Of a stretch of 11,310 nt of DNA, positions 1 through 7,779 are shown one piece after another. The position numbers and the translations under genes were made by a program. The DNA lies in NCBI GenBank assembly GCA_028714995.1, contig JAQTLI010000049.1:1-11310 (forward strand), given 5' to 3'. Position 1 is the first letter of the stretch; every line of letters begins with the position of its first letter. Source of the DNA: Methylobacter sp. Lineage in GTDB: Bacteria; Pseudomonadota; Gammaproteobacteria; Methylococcales; Methylomonadaceae. Under the pieces are notes generated by a model. That model saw only the letters and a program-made list of their open reading frames with translations, made no database searches and was not told where the DNA came from.

Positions 1-191
1 GGATCAGTTGTTAAAGCGATGCCCTGCGTATTACAAATGCGCTCCCGGTTTAAATCTTTCGCTGATGCACGAGTGATAATGATTTCGCGACCTGCCCTGC
101 GTGCAATTTCTGCAGCGTTCCGTTTCAATACATTGACAGTACCGCCACCGACAGTCCCTAAACCTAAAACACCCACTTTTACCGGTTTCAA
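1..191 (-). CDS. hom: Homoserine dehydrogenase, N-terminal part (runs off left edge)
   Basis: This gene was translated by eye on the minus strand; 63 codons plus 2 nt lie in the window. The product begins MKPVKVGVLGLGTVGGGTVN, a Rossmann NAD(P)-binding start with GxGxxGGG glycines at residues 10-17. By family knowledge it reduces aspartate semialdehyde to homoserine for threonine and methionine synthesis; the catalytic and ACT regions lie outside the window. The only possible start in this frame is TTG at 191-189, because an in-frame TAG sits at 206-204 and no ATG or GTG intervenes. A strong AGGAG Shine-Dalgarno at 202-198, 6 nt before the TTG, supports this start. It begins 34 nt after the alaC stop on the same strand, so the two are probably cotranscribed, an order seen in other gammaproteobacteria. 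Identification is confident from the N-terminus alone. Confidence 0.88.
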   Translation of the reverse strand, partial: MKPVKVGVLGLGTVGGGTVNVLKRNAAEIARRAGREIIITRASAKDLNRERICNTQGIALTTD

Positions 192-197
192 ATCAAA

Positions 198-202
198 CTC
201 CT
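198..202 (-). promoter_or_regulatory. Shine-Dalgarno deciding the TTG start of hom
   Basis: The minus strand reads AGGAG here, followed by the 6-nt spacer TTTGAT and then TTG. An in-frame stop immediately upstream leaves no other start, so this ribosome-binding site fixes the unusual initiation codon. Confidence 0.75.
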
Positions 203-225
203 GCTAAAAATTAGTTCTATTTTCA

Positions 226-1410
226 TTATATAACGCCGTCTTTCTTCATCATATTGCGAATTCCACGAACAGCCTGACGGGTGCGATGTTCGTTCTCAAT
301 CAGACCAAATCTAACATGATCGTCGCCATACTGGCCAAAACCTATGCCGGGGGCAACCGCTACTTTTGCCTCTGCCAGCAGTTTTTTGGAAAACTCAAGT
401 GAGCCCATCGCTTGATAAGCTTCTGGAATCTTTGCCCAGACAAACATGGTCGCTTTCGGTTTTTCAACTGGCCATCCGGCGGCATTTAAGCCATCGCATA
501 ACACATCGCGTCTTTTTTCATACATTTCGGCAATTTCAACAACGCATTGTTGCGGGCCTTCAAGGGCTGCAATCGCTGCAATTTGAATAGGGGTAAATGT
601 GCCATAATCCAGATAGGACTTGATTCGTGCCAAGGCGGAAACCAATTGTTTGTTGCCGCACATAAAGCCTACACGCCAGCCCGGCATATTGTAGCTTTTG
701 GATAGCGAGAAAAACTCTACGGCTATATCTTTTGCGCCTTCTACTTGGAGAATTGACGGTGCCTTGTAGCCATCAAAAACTATATCCGCATAAGCGATAT
801 CCTGCACAACCCAGATTTCATGTTCTTTGGCAACGGCAACAATTTTTTCAAAAAAATCAAGTTCCACACATTGACTGGTAGGATTGCCAGGGAAATTCAG
901 GATCAGCATTTTAGGTTTGGGCCATGAATCGCCAATGGCTTTATTCAGCTCATCAAAGAAATCGCCGCCCGGGATCATTGGAACATGCCTGAGATCAGCT
1001 CCGGCAATCACTACGCCATAGGGATGTATCGGATAAGCAGGGTTGGGTACCAGAACCACATCACTGGGGCCTAAGGTCGCCAAGGCCAAATGGGCCAAAC
1101 CTTCTTTTGAGCCTATGGTGACAATGGCTTCGGTTTCCGGGTCCAAATCAACATCAAAGCGGTTTTTATACCAATTGCAGATAGCTTTCCTTAATCTGGG
1201 AATGCCTTTGGAAACTGAATAGCGATGGGTATCAGGCCGCTTTGTCGCCTCAATCATTTTATTGACAATATGCTCAGGCGTAGGCTGATCGGGATTACCC
1301 ATGCCAAAATCGATAATATCTTCTCCTGCCGCGCGTGCCTTGGCTTTTAGTTCATTAACAATGTTAAAAACGTAAGGAGGCAAACGACTTATTCTATGAA
1401 ATTGGTCCAT
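226..1410 (-). CDS. alaC: Alanine (glutamate-pyruvate) aminotransferase, PLP class I
   Basis: This 394-residue PLP-dependent fold-type I aminotransferase closely resembles AlaC (YfdZ), a cytosolic enzyme that makes alanine from pyruvate and glutamate. Visible landmarks are the N-terminal IIDFGMGNPDQPTP (32-45), NFPGNPT (172-178, containing the conserved Asn), D204 and Y207 in VVQDIAYAD, which contact the cofactor, and SLSKSYNMPGWRVGF (235-249), where K238 is the Schiff-base lysine and R246 is the phosphate-binding arginine. A C-terminal Arg in DDHVRFGL fits the substrate-carboxylate site. Length is normal for the family. The ATG is preceded by an AAGAG-like Shine-Dalgarno 6 nt upstream, and hom follows 34 nt downstream. 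A promoter-like sequence lies just upstream, so alaC-hom is probably its own unit. Substrate choice (alanine versus a related amino acid) is inferred from family resemblance. Confidence 0.92.
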   Translation of the reverse strand: MDQFHRISRLPPYVFNIVNELKAKARAAGEDIIDFGMGNPDQPTPEHIVNKMIEATKRPDTHRYSVSKGIPRLRKAICNWYKNRFDVDLDPETEAIVTIGSKEGLAHLALATLGPSDVVLVPNPAYPIHPYGVVIAGADLRHVPMIPGGDFFDELNKAIGDSWPKPKMLILNFPGNPTSQCVELDFFEKIVAVAKEHEIWVVQDIAYADIVFDGYKAPSILQVEGAKDIAVEFFSLSKSYNMPGWRVGFMCGNKQLVSALARIKSYLDYGTFTPIQIAAIAALEGPQQCVVEIAEMYEKRRDVLCDGLNAAGWPVEKPKATMFVWAKIPEAYQAMGSLEFSKKLLAEAKVAVAPGIGFGQYGDDHVRFGLIENEHRTRQAVRGIRNMMKKDGVI

Positions 1411-1461
1411 TAACAGCTCTTGAGAAATTAATATATGATTTAAATTTTAAAAATGTTTTCT

Positions 1462-1490
1462 AAGGTACTGTTATTAATAATATATGTCAA
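1462..1490 (-). promoter_or_regulatory. Candidate sigma-70 promoter for alaC-hom
   Basis: The minus strand has a perfect TTGACA at 1490-1485, then 17 nt, then TACCTT at 1467-1462, which matches TATAAT at its first, second and last positions. Transcription would start near 1455, giving a leader of about 45 nt before alaC. The surrounding gap is very AT-rich. The -35 is good, the -10 weak. Confidence 0.45.
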
Positions 1491-1500
1491 ATAATAACAG
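1468..1500 (+). repeat. 9-bp perfect inverted repeat spanning the alaC -35 region
   Basis: CTGTTATTA (1468-1476) and TAATAACAG (1492-1500) are exact reverse complements separated by 15 bp. The TTGACA hexamer lies between the arms. There is no T-run after it on the minus strand, so it is not an intrinsic terminator for kdsB. An operator is possible; chance is also possible in AT-rich DNA. Confidence 0.4.
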
Positions 1501-1512
1501 CGGCCTGATAGC

Positions 1513-2286
1513 CTAGCGGTTCAAGTACAATACCTGCTCCACGCGTATTAAGTCTTCTTTGGTATCAACGCCGGCATCAGGGGTTTTGTCTACGGTTTTT
1601 ACCAGAACAGCTTCACCGTGCCACAATATTCTTAGTTGCTCCAAGGATTCAACCGACTCGAGCGGTGAAGCATCCCACTGACAGTAGCGGTTTAAAAAAT
1701 CAACCGTATAGGCGTACATGCCGATGTGTCTGAGATAAGGCATTTTTCCGGAAGGCTTTCCGCCCCCTGTAGCCGTGAACCTGTCTCTTTCCCATGGAAT
1801 AGGTGCGCGACTGAAATAAAGCGCGTAACCGGCATTATTCAAAACAACTTTTACAGCGTTTGGATTAAAAATCTCTTCATGATCTTTGATTTCAGCAGCC
1901 AGTGTCGCTATACCCGCCAGCTTCTGAACGGCTAAAGCTGCTGCAACCTCACGAATATAGGCTGGCGGAATAAGCGGTTCATCGCCTTGCAGATTAACGA
2001 TGATTTGATCTTCATCCCAGCCGCATTGATGCGCTACTTCGGCAATTCGTTCGGTACCGCTCTGATGGTCTGGACGCGTCATCATCGCTTTAATGCCTAG
2101 ATCGCTGACAGTTTGAAAAATCCTGTCGTCGTCCGTGGCTACTATTATTTCTTCAGCATTAGCTTCCTGCGCACGTTCACAGACATGCGCAATCATCGGT
2201 TTGCCTGCAATGTTCAGCAAGGGCTTGCCCGGCAACCTTGTAGAGGCATACCTTGCAGGAATGACCACCTTAAAACGAATGGTCAT
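1513..2286 (-). CDS. kdsB: 3-deoxy-manno-octulosonate cytidylyltransferase (CMP-Kdo synthetase)
   Basis: KdsB is a cytosolic enzyme that activates Kdo with CTP to CMP-Kdo, the donor for the inner core of lipopolysaccharide. The sequence shows the nucleotide-binding start IPARYASTRLPGKPL (9-23), DHQSGTER (73-80), NLQGDEP (98-104), ALYFSRAPIPWER (155-167), HIGMYAY (187-193) and the terminal LEQLRIL segment, all in family order. At 257 residues it is of usual length. Its ATG overlaps the ycaR stop by 4 bp (ATGA), so translation is probably coupled. It is the last gene of the exbB-exbD-lpxK-ycaR-kdsB cluster, which supplies two dedicated lipid A/core steps. No convincing terminator is visible after its TAG. 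Confidence 0.95.
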   Translation of the reverse strand: MTIRFKVVIPARYASTRLPGKPLLNIAGKPMIAHVCERAQEANAEEIIVATDDDRIFQTVSDLGIKAMMTRPDHQSGTERIAEVAHQCGWDEDQIIVNLQGDEPLIPPAYIREVAAALAVQKLAGIATLAAEIKDHEEIFNPNAVKVVLNNAGYALYFSRAPIPWERDRFTATGGGKPSGKMPYLRHIGMYAYTVDFLNRYCQWDASPLESVESLEQLRILWHGEAVLVKTVDKTPDAGVDTKEDLIRVEQVLYLNR

Positions 2287-2474
2287 TTGGATAACGCGTC
2301 AATTTCGCCGTTACTTAATTCGCGGGCTTCATCTTCAAGCATTACCGGAATATCATCGCGGATTGGAAAAGCGATGCGGTCAGCTTTGCAGATAAGTTCC
2401 TGTTTGGCTTTATCGTAAATCAGCGAGCTTTTGCATAAAGGGCAAGCCAGAATCTCGAGTAATTTTTTATCCAT
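2283..2474 (-). CDS. ycaR: Trm112-family small protein (YcaR-like)
   Basis: This is a 63-residue Trm112/UPF0434 protein. It has the short CPLC pair (C11, C14), a third Cys at C29, and the typical C-terminal segment DRIAFPIRDDIPVML (32-46). Relatives are small zinc-ribbon-like proteins, some of which act as partners or activators of methyltransferases. In this cluster type the gene sits between lpxK and kdsB and has no established step in lipid A synthesis. Only three of the usual four zinc-binding cysteines are visible, as in many bacterial members. Its start lies inside lpxK (8-bp overlap) and its stop overlaps kdsB by 4 bp, which argues for coupled translation. The family is certain; the function is unknown. 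Confidence 0.9.
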   Translation of the reverse strand: MDKKLLEILACPLCKSSLIYDKAKQELICKADRIAFPIRDDIPVMLEDEARELSNGEIDALSK

Positions 2475-3465
2475 TGTTCTTTTCTCGTAATAATTTCAAT
2501 AATTGTTCAGAAAAATCCTGTTCGGGAACGGCTTTTACTGGAATATACCAATGCTGATTGCCGGCAAATACTATGCATTTTACAGCATCTTTCTCGGTCA
2601 TTAACACTTGTTCGTCATCGCCAAATTCGATGTCGCTGCGCTGGAATTTATAATGATCGGGGAAACTATGTGTTTCGCATGACAAACCGGCGGACTCAAG
2701 CAGCTTAAAAAACCGGTCAGGATTGCCTATGCCCGCTAAAGCGTGACATCCGGTAGCTTTAAATTCCTGCAATGATTTTTGCTCTCCGGTGGCCAGATTA
2801 ATTGCAATGACCCCGGTGATCTGCATGGAAAGTTCATTAGGTTCGGACTTTTCCCCGTTAACGATGATAAAATCGACGCTCTGCAATCTGTCTATGGTTT
2901 CGCGCAATGGGCCTGCCGGTAGGCAGTAGCCGTTGCCAAAACGTCTTTCCCCGTCAATGACGGCAATCTCGATATCTCTGTTCAAGGCATAGTGTTGCAG
3001 GCCATCATCGGACAAAATGACATTGCAATCGGATTGCTTGAGCAACAACTTTGCATCCTCTACTCTCAACGGTCCTATAGCCATAGGGCAGCCGGTCTGT
3101 TTGGCTATTAACAAGGCCTCGTCACCCACATTTGCCGCCATACTGTTTACATCTACCCATTGCGGCCATGATTCCGCTTGCCCGCCATAGCCTCTGCTGA
3201 TAATACCCGGTCGATAGCCAGCATCCTTAAGAAGCTGGGCCAGGAAAATAAGCAAAGGTGTTTTACCTGTGCCGCCGACAGTAATATTGCCTACCACGAT
3301 AACAGGAACAGGCATGGTGTGTTTTTTTAACACCCCGATACGGTACAAGAACTTCCTGAATTTAACAAAATCAGAGAACAAAAAACCCAGTGGCATCAGC
3401 CATGTGCCTATAAACGGATCTTTATACCAGATATCCACTGCCCATCGAGCCAGCGTTTTTTTCAT
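2467..3465 (-). CDS. lpxK: Tetraacyldisaccharide (lipid A) 4'-kinase
   Basis: LpxK phosphorylates the 4' position of the lipid A disaccharide precursor on the cytoplasmic face of the inner membrane. The 332-residue product has the N-terminal amphipathic or membrane-associated stretch (about 17-33), a P-loop in VVGNITVGGTGKTP (57-70, with GGTGKT at 64-69), RGYGG (91-95), SDDGLQH (152-158), and IDGERRFGNGYCLPAGPLRE (170-189). These are family landmarks and the length is normal. The ATG overlaps the exbD stop by 4 bp, and the 3' end overlaps ycaR by 8 bp. In many bacteria lpxK follows the flippase gene msbA; here the preceding pair is exbB-exbD instead. Confidence 0.95.
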   Translation of the reverse strand: MKKTLARWAVDIWYKDPFIGTWLMPLGFLFSDFVKFRKFLYRIGVLKKHTMPVPVIVVGNITVGGTGKTPLLIFLAQLLKDAGYRPGIISRGYGGQAESWPQWVDVNSMAANVGDEALLIAKQTGCPMAIGPLRVEDAKLLLKQSDCNVILSDDGLQHYALNRDIEIAVIDGERRFGNGYCLPAGPLRETIDRLQSVDFIIVNGEKSEPNELSMQITGVIAINLATGEQKSLQEFKATGCHALAGIGNPDRFFKLLESAGLSCETHSFPDHYKFQRSDIEFGDDEQVLMTEKDAVKCIVFAGNQHWYIPVKAVPEQDFSEQLLKLLREKNNG

Positions 3466-3899
3466 TGTTCGGTCTTTGAATGTAGTGCCGCAAAAGTGAT
3501 ATGGCTAAATCCGGCATCGCCAGCAGCCTCTAACGCTGTAATAACAGCTTGGTGAGGAGTCTTTCCGTCGGCATTGATGATAAAAGGAATCTGCCCTGAA
3601 TGTTCCGCAAGTTTGTTCAATTCCTTCTTTAATGTGTCAATACTCTGGTTAACCAATTGATGAGGCAAGCCATCATCACCATTCAGGTAATAAGTGCCAT
3701 CTGCGTCAATGGTCAATGTGACCATTTTTGGATGTTGCTCGGCATCTGCACCATTTGCCTCGGGAAGTTTGATATTGACTTCTGTATGTTGATTAAAGGT
3801 CGTAGAAACCATGAAGAAAAGCAACAGTACAAAAAGCACATCGATCATTGAGATCAACGTAATATCAACATTCTCCCTTTTCTTACGTTGAAATTTCAT
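3462..3899 (-). CDS. exbD: ExbD/TolR-family biopolymer transport protein
   Basis: This 145-residue ExbD/TolR-type protein has a basic cytoplasmic N-terminus (MKFQRKKRE), one membrane helix (about 13-32) and a periplasmic C-terminal domain. D20 in LISMIDVLFVLLLFFMV is the conserved membrane aspartate that carries protons in the ExbBD/TolQR motors. Together with ExbB it converts proton-motive force into mechanical work on a periplasmic partner. No tonB or tolA is nearby. A GAGGA-type ribosome-binding site lies inside the end of exbB, and the start shares one base with the exbB stop (TGATG), so the pair is coupled. Placement directly before lpxK is a conserved arrangement in several gammaproteobacteria; whether the motor acts on envelope lipid or on TonB is not shown by the sequence. 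Confidence 0.9.
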   Translation of the reverse strand: MKFQRKKRENVDITLISMIDVLFVLLLFFMVSTTFNQHTEVNIKLPEANGADAEQHPKMVTLTIDADGTYYLNGDDGLPHQLVNQSIDTLKKELNKLAEHSGQIPFIINADGKTPHQAVITALEAAGDAGFSHITFAALHSKTEQ

Positions 3900-4513
3900 C
3901 AGGATTCCTCACGCTCTCCGTGCAGAATATCGATCAGTTTTAATGCTTCCTCTTCCATACTGACTACATAGTCATCCACCAGCCTTTCAAAATAGCGATG
4001 AAAAATTAAACTGGGGATAGCGACAGTCAACCCTGCTGCCGTGGTGATCAGCGCTACTGAAATCCCTCCGGCTAAAACGCTGGGATCACCAGCCCCATGT
4101 AACATGAGGGAAGAAAAGATTTCAATCATGCCAAATACTGTTCCTAATAAACCCAGCAATGGGCCAACTGCTGCGATAGTACCCAAGGTATTAAGAAATC
4201 GCTCCAAATCATGAGCAACCTTCCGGCCTGTTTCTTCAATACATTCCTTCATGAATTTTCTGCCGTGATGGCTATTGGCAAGGCCGGCCGCCAAAATACA
4301 ACCCAAGGGTGAACTGTTTCTTAAGTGGCGCAAGGTGGCGTCATCAAGTTTTTTTTCGCGGTATAACTTCCACACCTGAGGGACAAGTTCCGGTGGTAAA
4401 ATCTTCTTTCTTTGTAAAGACCAGAAACGTTCAGCGACAATCGCCATTGCGCCAATTGAACACAAAATGATTGGCAGCATCATCCAGCCACCGCTTTTTA
4501 TTATCTCAAACAC
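3899..4513 (-). CDS. exbB: ExbB/TolQ/MotA-family proton-channel protein
   Basis: This 204-residue protein has three predicted membrane helices (about 10-28, 110-133 and 149-171). Conserved signatures are GTIAAVGPLLGLLGTVFGMI (111-130) and GGISVALITTAAGLTVAIP (149-167). By family knowledge it forms the pentameric proton channel around an ExbD dimer. The start is GTG at 4513, preceded by AGGA with a 6-nt spacer. An overlapping ATG at 4515-4513 is in another frame and meets TAA after four codons, so it is not the start. Overlap with exbD indicates a stoichiometric pair. It could equally be called TolQ-like, but the absence of tolA, tolB and pal nearby favours the generic ExbB label. It may be read from prmB-aroC-MFS transcription or from its own promoter in the 71-nt gap upstream; no strong promoter is evident. 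Confidence 0.88.
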   Translation of the reverse strand: MFEIIKSGGWMMLPIILCSIGAMAIVAERFWSLQRKKILPPELVPQVWKLYREKKLDDATLRHLRNSSPLGCILAAGLANSHHGRKFMKECIEETGRKVAHDLERFLNTLGTIAAVGPLLGLLGTVFGMIEIFSSLMLHGAGDPSVLAGGISVALITTAAGLTVAIPSLIFHRYFERLVDDYVVSMEEEALKLIDILHGEREES

Positions 4514-4584
4514 ATTATTTCCTAAATAGTCAGTTCTGTTTGTTGGGCGTACAACAAAAAAGTCCGCCCTATTTGATTGCTATT

Positions 4585-5748
4585 TTAACTCAAGACCACT
4601 TTATTTTGGGCATTTTCCCGGCCTACCCACAAATAGGCGATCAAAAAGGCAATACCGCAGCATATTGCCGCCATTGAATAGACAAACTCCGCTCCCAATG
4701 ACTCCCAATAATATCCACTATAGTAACTGCCCAGCATTCCACCTAGACCATAACTTAAGCTGGAATAAAGTGCCTGACCTTTACCTTGGTGCTGTTGCCC
4801 AAAATAAAGATGAACCAAATGAATAGCGGCAACATGAGCGCCTGCAAACGTTGCAGCATGTAAAAGTTGAGCAAAAATCAGTAACCAAAAATATTCAATA
4901 CACCAGGCAATTATCAACCAGCGAACAATCGCCAACAGAATGCTGAACAATAAAATGGTTCTTAGAGAAAAACGTTTCAGTACCCGACTCATGTAAATAA
5001 ATAAAACAATCTCAGCAGCAACAGCCAGCGCCCAAAGAAATCCGGTCAGACTTGTTGAGTAATAATGGTGCTTCAGATAGATAGAGTAAAAAACGTAATA
5101 AGGCGCGTGCGCCAGTTGTAACAGCGTATTAACTGCCAGAAAAGCCAACACTTCCGGTTTTTTTATGATTTGCATGATACCGACGGCGGCTGTTCCATGA
5201 CTGATGGCTTGAGTTGCCGGCGTCATTAAGCTGACCAGCCAGATTAGCGTCAACAATGAGGTAAGGACTATGGGAAGTACTACATGTGGCTGATTATCCA
5301 ATAACCAGCCTATGCCTAGCACCGCAACAATAAAACCGATAGATCCCCACAGCCTTATCTGACTGTAGCGATGTGTTTCATTCTTTAAATGATACAAGGT
5401 TACCGCTTCAAATTGCGGCAAAGCGGCGTTCCAAAAAAAGCTGAAGCCGATAGTTATCCAGGCAAACCAGAAATAGCCATGAATAATCAAAAACCCGGCA
5501 AAAAATAAGGCGGCTAAAAAAGAGGCTATGCGAATAATGCGTAAGTTTTTTCCGGTACGATCAGCAATCCAACCCCATAGAATTGGAGCAATAATTCTTG
5601 TGCCGCCCAGCAGTGCAGAAAGTTCGCCAATTTCAACCGGATTAAATCCAGTCTCTTTTAAATAGAGGCTCCAATAAGGGATAAAACCGCCTACTGTCGC
5701 AAAATAAAAGAAATAAAAACCCGACAGTCGCCAGTAAGGAACGGACAT
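4585..5748 (-). CDS. MFS transporter, HcaT-like (MFS_1-like family)
   Basis: This 387-residue inner-membrane protein is hydrophobic throughout and consistent with 12 helices. It starts with MSVPYWRLSGFYFFYFATVG, typical of the HcaT (phenylpropionate permease)/LacY-related branch of the major facilitator superfamily. The loop 2-3 signature appears as ADRTGKNLR (62-70). HcaT-like proteins are often annotated as aromatic acid or nucleoside transporters, but the substrate cannot be read from the sequence. The gene begins 3 nt after the aroC stop, and this aroC-MFS order recurs in other gammaproteobacteria such as Pseudomonas. That hints at a link to aromatic metabolites but does not prove one. 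There is no clear Shine-Dalgarno at the junction, so translation may rely on termination-reinitiation. Confidence 0.85.
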   Translation of the reverse strand: MSVPYWRLSGFYFFYFATVGGFIPYWSLYLKETGFNPVEIGELSALLGGTRIIAPILWGWIADRTGKNLRIIRIASFLAALFFAGFLIIHGYFWFAWITIGFSFFWNAALPQFEAVTLYHLKNETHRYSQIRLWGSIGFIVAVLGIGWLLDNQPHVVLPIVLTSLLTLIWLVSLMTPATQAISHGTAAVGIMQIIKKPEVLAFLAVNTLLQLAHAPYYVFYSIYLKHHYYSTSLTGFLWALAVAAEIVLFIYMSRVLKRFSLRTILLFSILLAIVRWLIIAWCIEYFWLLIFAQLLHAATFAGAHVAAIHLVHLYFGQQHQGKGQALYSSLSYGLGGMLGSYYSGYYWESLGAEFVYSMAAICCGIAFLIAYLWVGRENAQNKVVLS

Positions 5749-5751
5749 GGT

Positions 5752-6840
5752 TTATCTTAAGATTGGCAATCCTGAAGTAACGCCTGCGTTTTGCGCACGA
5801 TGACGTAACAAGTGATCCATAATCACTATTGCCATCATGGCTTCAGCAATCGGCGTTGCACGAATACCTACGCAAGGGTCATGGCGGCCTTCGGTAATGA
5901 CATCAATGGCCTCACCTTGCAGATTGATGCTTTTACCCGGAAGACGCAGACTGGATGTGGGTTTTAACGCGATACTGGCAACGATATTCTGGCCGCTGGA
6001 AATGCCACCCAAAATACCGCCGGCATGATTACTTAAAAAACCATCCGGCGTAATTTCATCGCGGAACTGTGTACCTTTGCTGTTAATGCAAGCAAAGCCA
6101 TCACCAATTTCCACGCCTTTTACCGCGTTAATACTCATCAGTGCATGCGCCAGATCGGCGTCGAGCCGATCAAAGATAGGTTCGCCTAAACCCGGGGGGA
6201 CATTGGTTGCGACCACTTCGATTTTTGCGCCAATGGATTCACCTTCTTTGCGCAAGGCATCCATATAAGCTTCCATTTGTGCGACTTTATCAGCGTCAGG
6301 ACAAAAGAAAGGGTTACTGTCAATAATAGCCCAGTCGAGCTTTTCAATTTTTATCGGGCCCAGTTGCGACAGATAACCACGAATCTCAATACCGGCATGT
6401 TCTTTGAGATATTTTTTGGCTATGCCTCCCGCTGCAACGCGCATCGCCGTTTCACGGGCCGATGAGCGCCCTCCTCCACGGTAATCCCTGATGCCATACT
6501 TATGCTGATAGGTATAGTCCGCATGACCAGGCCTGAAAGTATCTGCAATTTTAGAATAATCTTTTGAACGCTGATCAGTATTTTCAATTAGTAGGCCAAT
6601 CGGCGTGCCCGTGGTTTTGCCTTCGAATACACCTGACAGGATTTTTACTTCATCGGCTTCGCGGCGCTGGGTTGTATATCTTGAAGTGCCGGGTTTCCTA
6701 CGATCCAGATCGTGCTGTATATCGGCTTCCGTCAATGTCATTCCCGGAGGGCAGCCATCAACGATGCAACCTAAAGCAGGCCCATGACTTTCACCAAACG
6801 AGGTGACGGTAAATAATTTTCCTATTGTATTTCCAGACAT
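5752..6840 (-). CDS. aroC: Chorismate synthase
   Basis: AroC catalyses the last shikimate-pathway step, converting EPSP to chorismate with reduced FMN in the cytosol. Signature 1, GESHGPALGCIVDGCPPG, spans 16-33. FRPGHADYTY is at 102-111, RDYRGGGRSSARETAMRVA at 118-136, and the C-terminal RHDPCVGIRATPIAEAM segment is present. The 362-residue length is standard for the bacterial monofunctional, short-type enzyme. The order prmB-aroC is found in E. coli and many relatives. The ATG follows the prmB TAA after only 3 nt, and the preceding bases contain no recognisable Shine-Dalgarno, so reinitiation is likely. Confidence 0.96.
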   Translation of the reverse strand: MSGNTIGKLFTVTSFGESHGPALGCIVDGCPPGMTLTEADIQHDLDRRKPGTSRYTTQRREADEVKILSGVFEGKTTGTPIGLLIENTDQRSKDYSKIADTFRPGHADYTYQHKYGIRDYRGGGRSSARETAMRVAAGGIAKKYLKEHAGIEIRGYLSQLGPIKIEKLDWAIIDSNPFFCPDADKVAQMEAYMDALRKEGESIGAKIEVVATNVPPGLGEPIFDRLDADLAHALMSINAVKGVEIGDGFACINSKGTQFRDEITPDGFLSNHAGGILGGISSGQNIVASIALKPTSSLRLPGKSINLQGEAIDVITEGRHDPCVGIRATPIAEAMMAIVIMDHLLRHRAQNAGVTSGLPILR

Positions 6841-6843
6841 GGT

Positions 6844-7779
6844 TTAGTTTTTTAAGGCCGCTAAAAATAATTCGTTATATTGACTAACCTGTTCAGCCGT
6901 CAGCAAAAAAACACCGTCGCCGCCACGCTCAAAATTCAGCCAGTAAAAAGGCACATTGGGAAAAGTATCCTGTAATGTTTCCGCACTGCTGCCCACTTCC
7001 ACAATTAATATCCCCTGCTCTGCCAGGTAGTTATCGGCATCAACCAGAATGCGTAGCACGATATCCAGTCCTGAGTAGCCTCCCTTAAAACCCATATCCG
7101 GCTCAGCACGGAACTCTGCGGGCAGTTGTTCCCATTCTTCAAGGCATACATAAGGAGGATTGCTGACGATGACATCATATTTTGTGTCAGGCAGTTCTTG
7201 AAACAAATCCGAGTGATAAAGTTTCACTGAATCAGATAGCTGATGATTATCGATATTGATTTCGGCAACGTCGAGTGCGTCAGTAGATAAATCAACGGCA
7301 TCGACTAAGGCATCAGGAAAGGCGTAAGAGCAGGCGATGGCTATGCAGCCACTGCCGGTACATAAATCTAAAATGCGGCTAACTTGATCTTCATCTACCC
7401 AAGGTTCGAAACGTTGTTCGATTAACTCGGCAATGGGCGATCTTGGAACCAGCACACGTTCATCAACATAAAACGATAAGCCTGCAAAAATGGCTTCGTG
7501 GGTTAAATAAGCAGCCGGTTTGCGCTCCTTGATACGCCTTTCTATTATATCGATTACAGCCTGACGTTCTTTCAACGTTAAAACGGTTTCCAGGTAAGGT
7601 TCGGCCAAATCATAGGGTTGATAAATGGTATGCAACACTATCGCCGCAGCTTCATCAAGCGCTGTTACAGAACCATGGCCAAAAAAAATCTTCGCTTCCG
7701 TAAACCGGCTGGCGCCCCAACGAATATAATCACGAATAGTCGTTAACGCTGTTAAAACCTCAAATGGAATTGTTTTCAT
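6844..7779 (-). CDS. prmB: Ribosomal protein L3 glutamine N5-methyltransferase
   Basis: PrmB is a class I SAM-dependent methyltransferase of the HemK group that methylates a glutamine of ribosomal protein L3 in E. coli. The 311-residue length equals the usual PrmB size. The N-terminal IRDYIRWGASRF...FFGHG (15-36) separates it from PrmC, the release-factor enzyme. The catalytic domain shows VPRSPIAELI (111-120), the SAM-binding LDLCTGSGC (137-145) and the substrate-glutamine motif NPPYV (207-211). aroC directly downstream agrees with the PrmB assignment. No good ribosome-binding site is visible before the ATG at 7779. The next Met is far into the protein, and the family N-terminus aligns from about residue 10, so the start is kept. 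Confidence 0.93.
   Translation of the reverse strand: MKTIPFEVLTALTTIRDYIRWGASRFTEAKIFFGHGSVTALDEAAAIVLHTIYQPYDLAEPYLETVLTLKERQAVIDIIERRIKERKPAAYLTHEAIFAGLSFYVDERVLVPRSPIAELIEQRFEPWVDEDQVSRILDLCTGSGCIAIACSYAFPDALVDAVDLSTDALDVAEINIDNHQLSDSVKLYHSDLFQELPDTKYDVIVSNPPYVCLEEWEQLPAEFRAEPDMGFKGGYSGLDIVLRILVDADNYLAEQGILIVEVGSSAETLQDTFPNVPFYWLNFERGGDGVFLLTAEQVSQYNELFLAALKN

Noticed and set aside
1468..1500. Intrinsic terminator after kdsB
   Set aside because: The stem is AT-rich with a 15-nt loop and no T-tract follows it on the minus strand.
2113..2418. Plus-strand open frames over kdsB and ycaR
   Set aside because: They are shadows of clearly conserved minus-strand genes.
4545..4569. GGGCG...CGCCC arms between the MFS gene and exbB as a terminator
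   Set aside because: The stem is only 5 bp with a 15-nt loop, and on the transcribed strand the T-run falls inside the loop, not after the stem.
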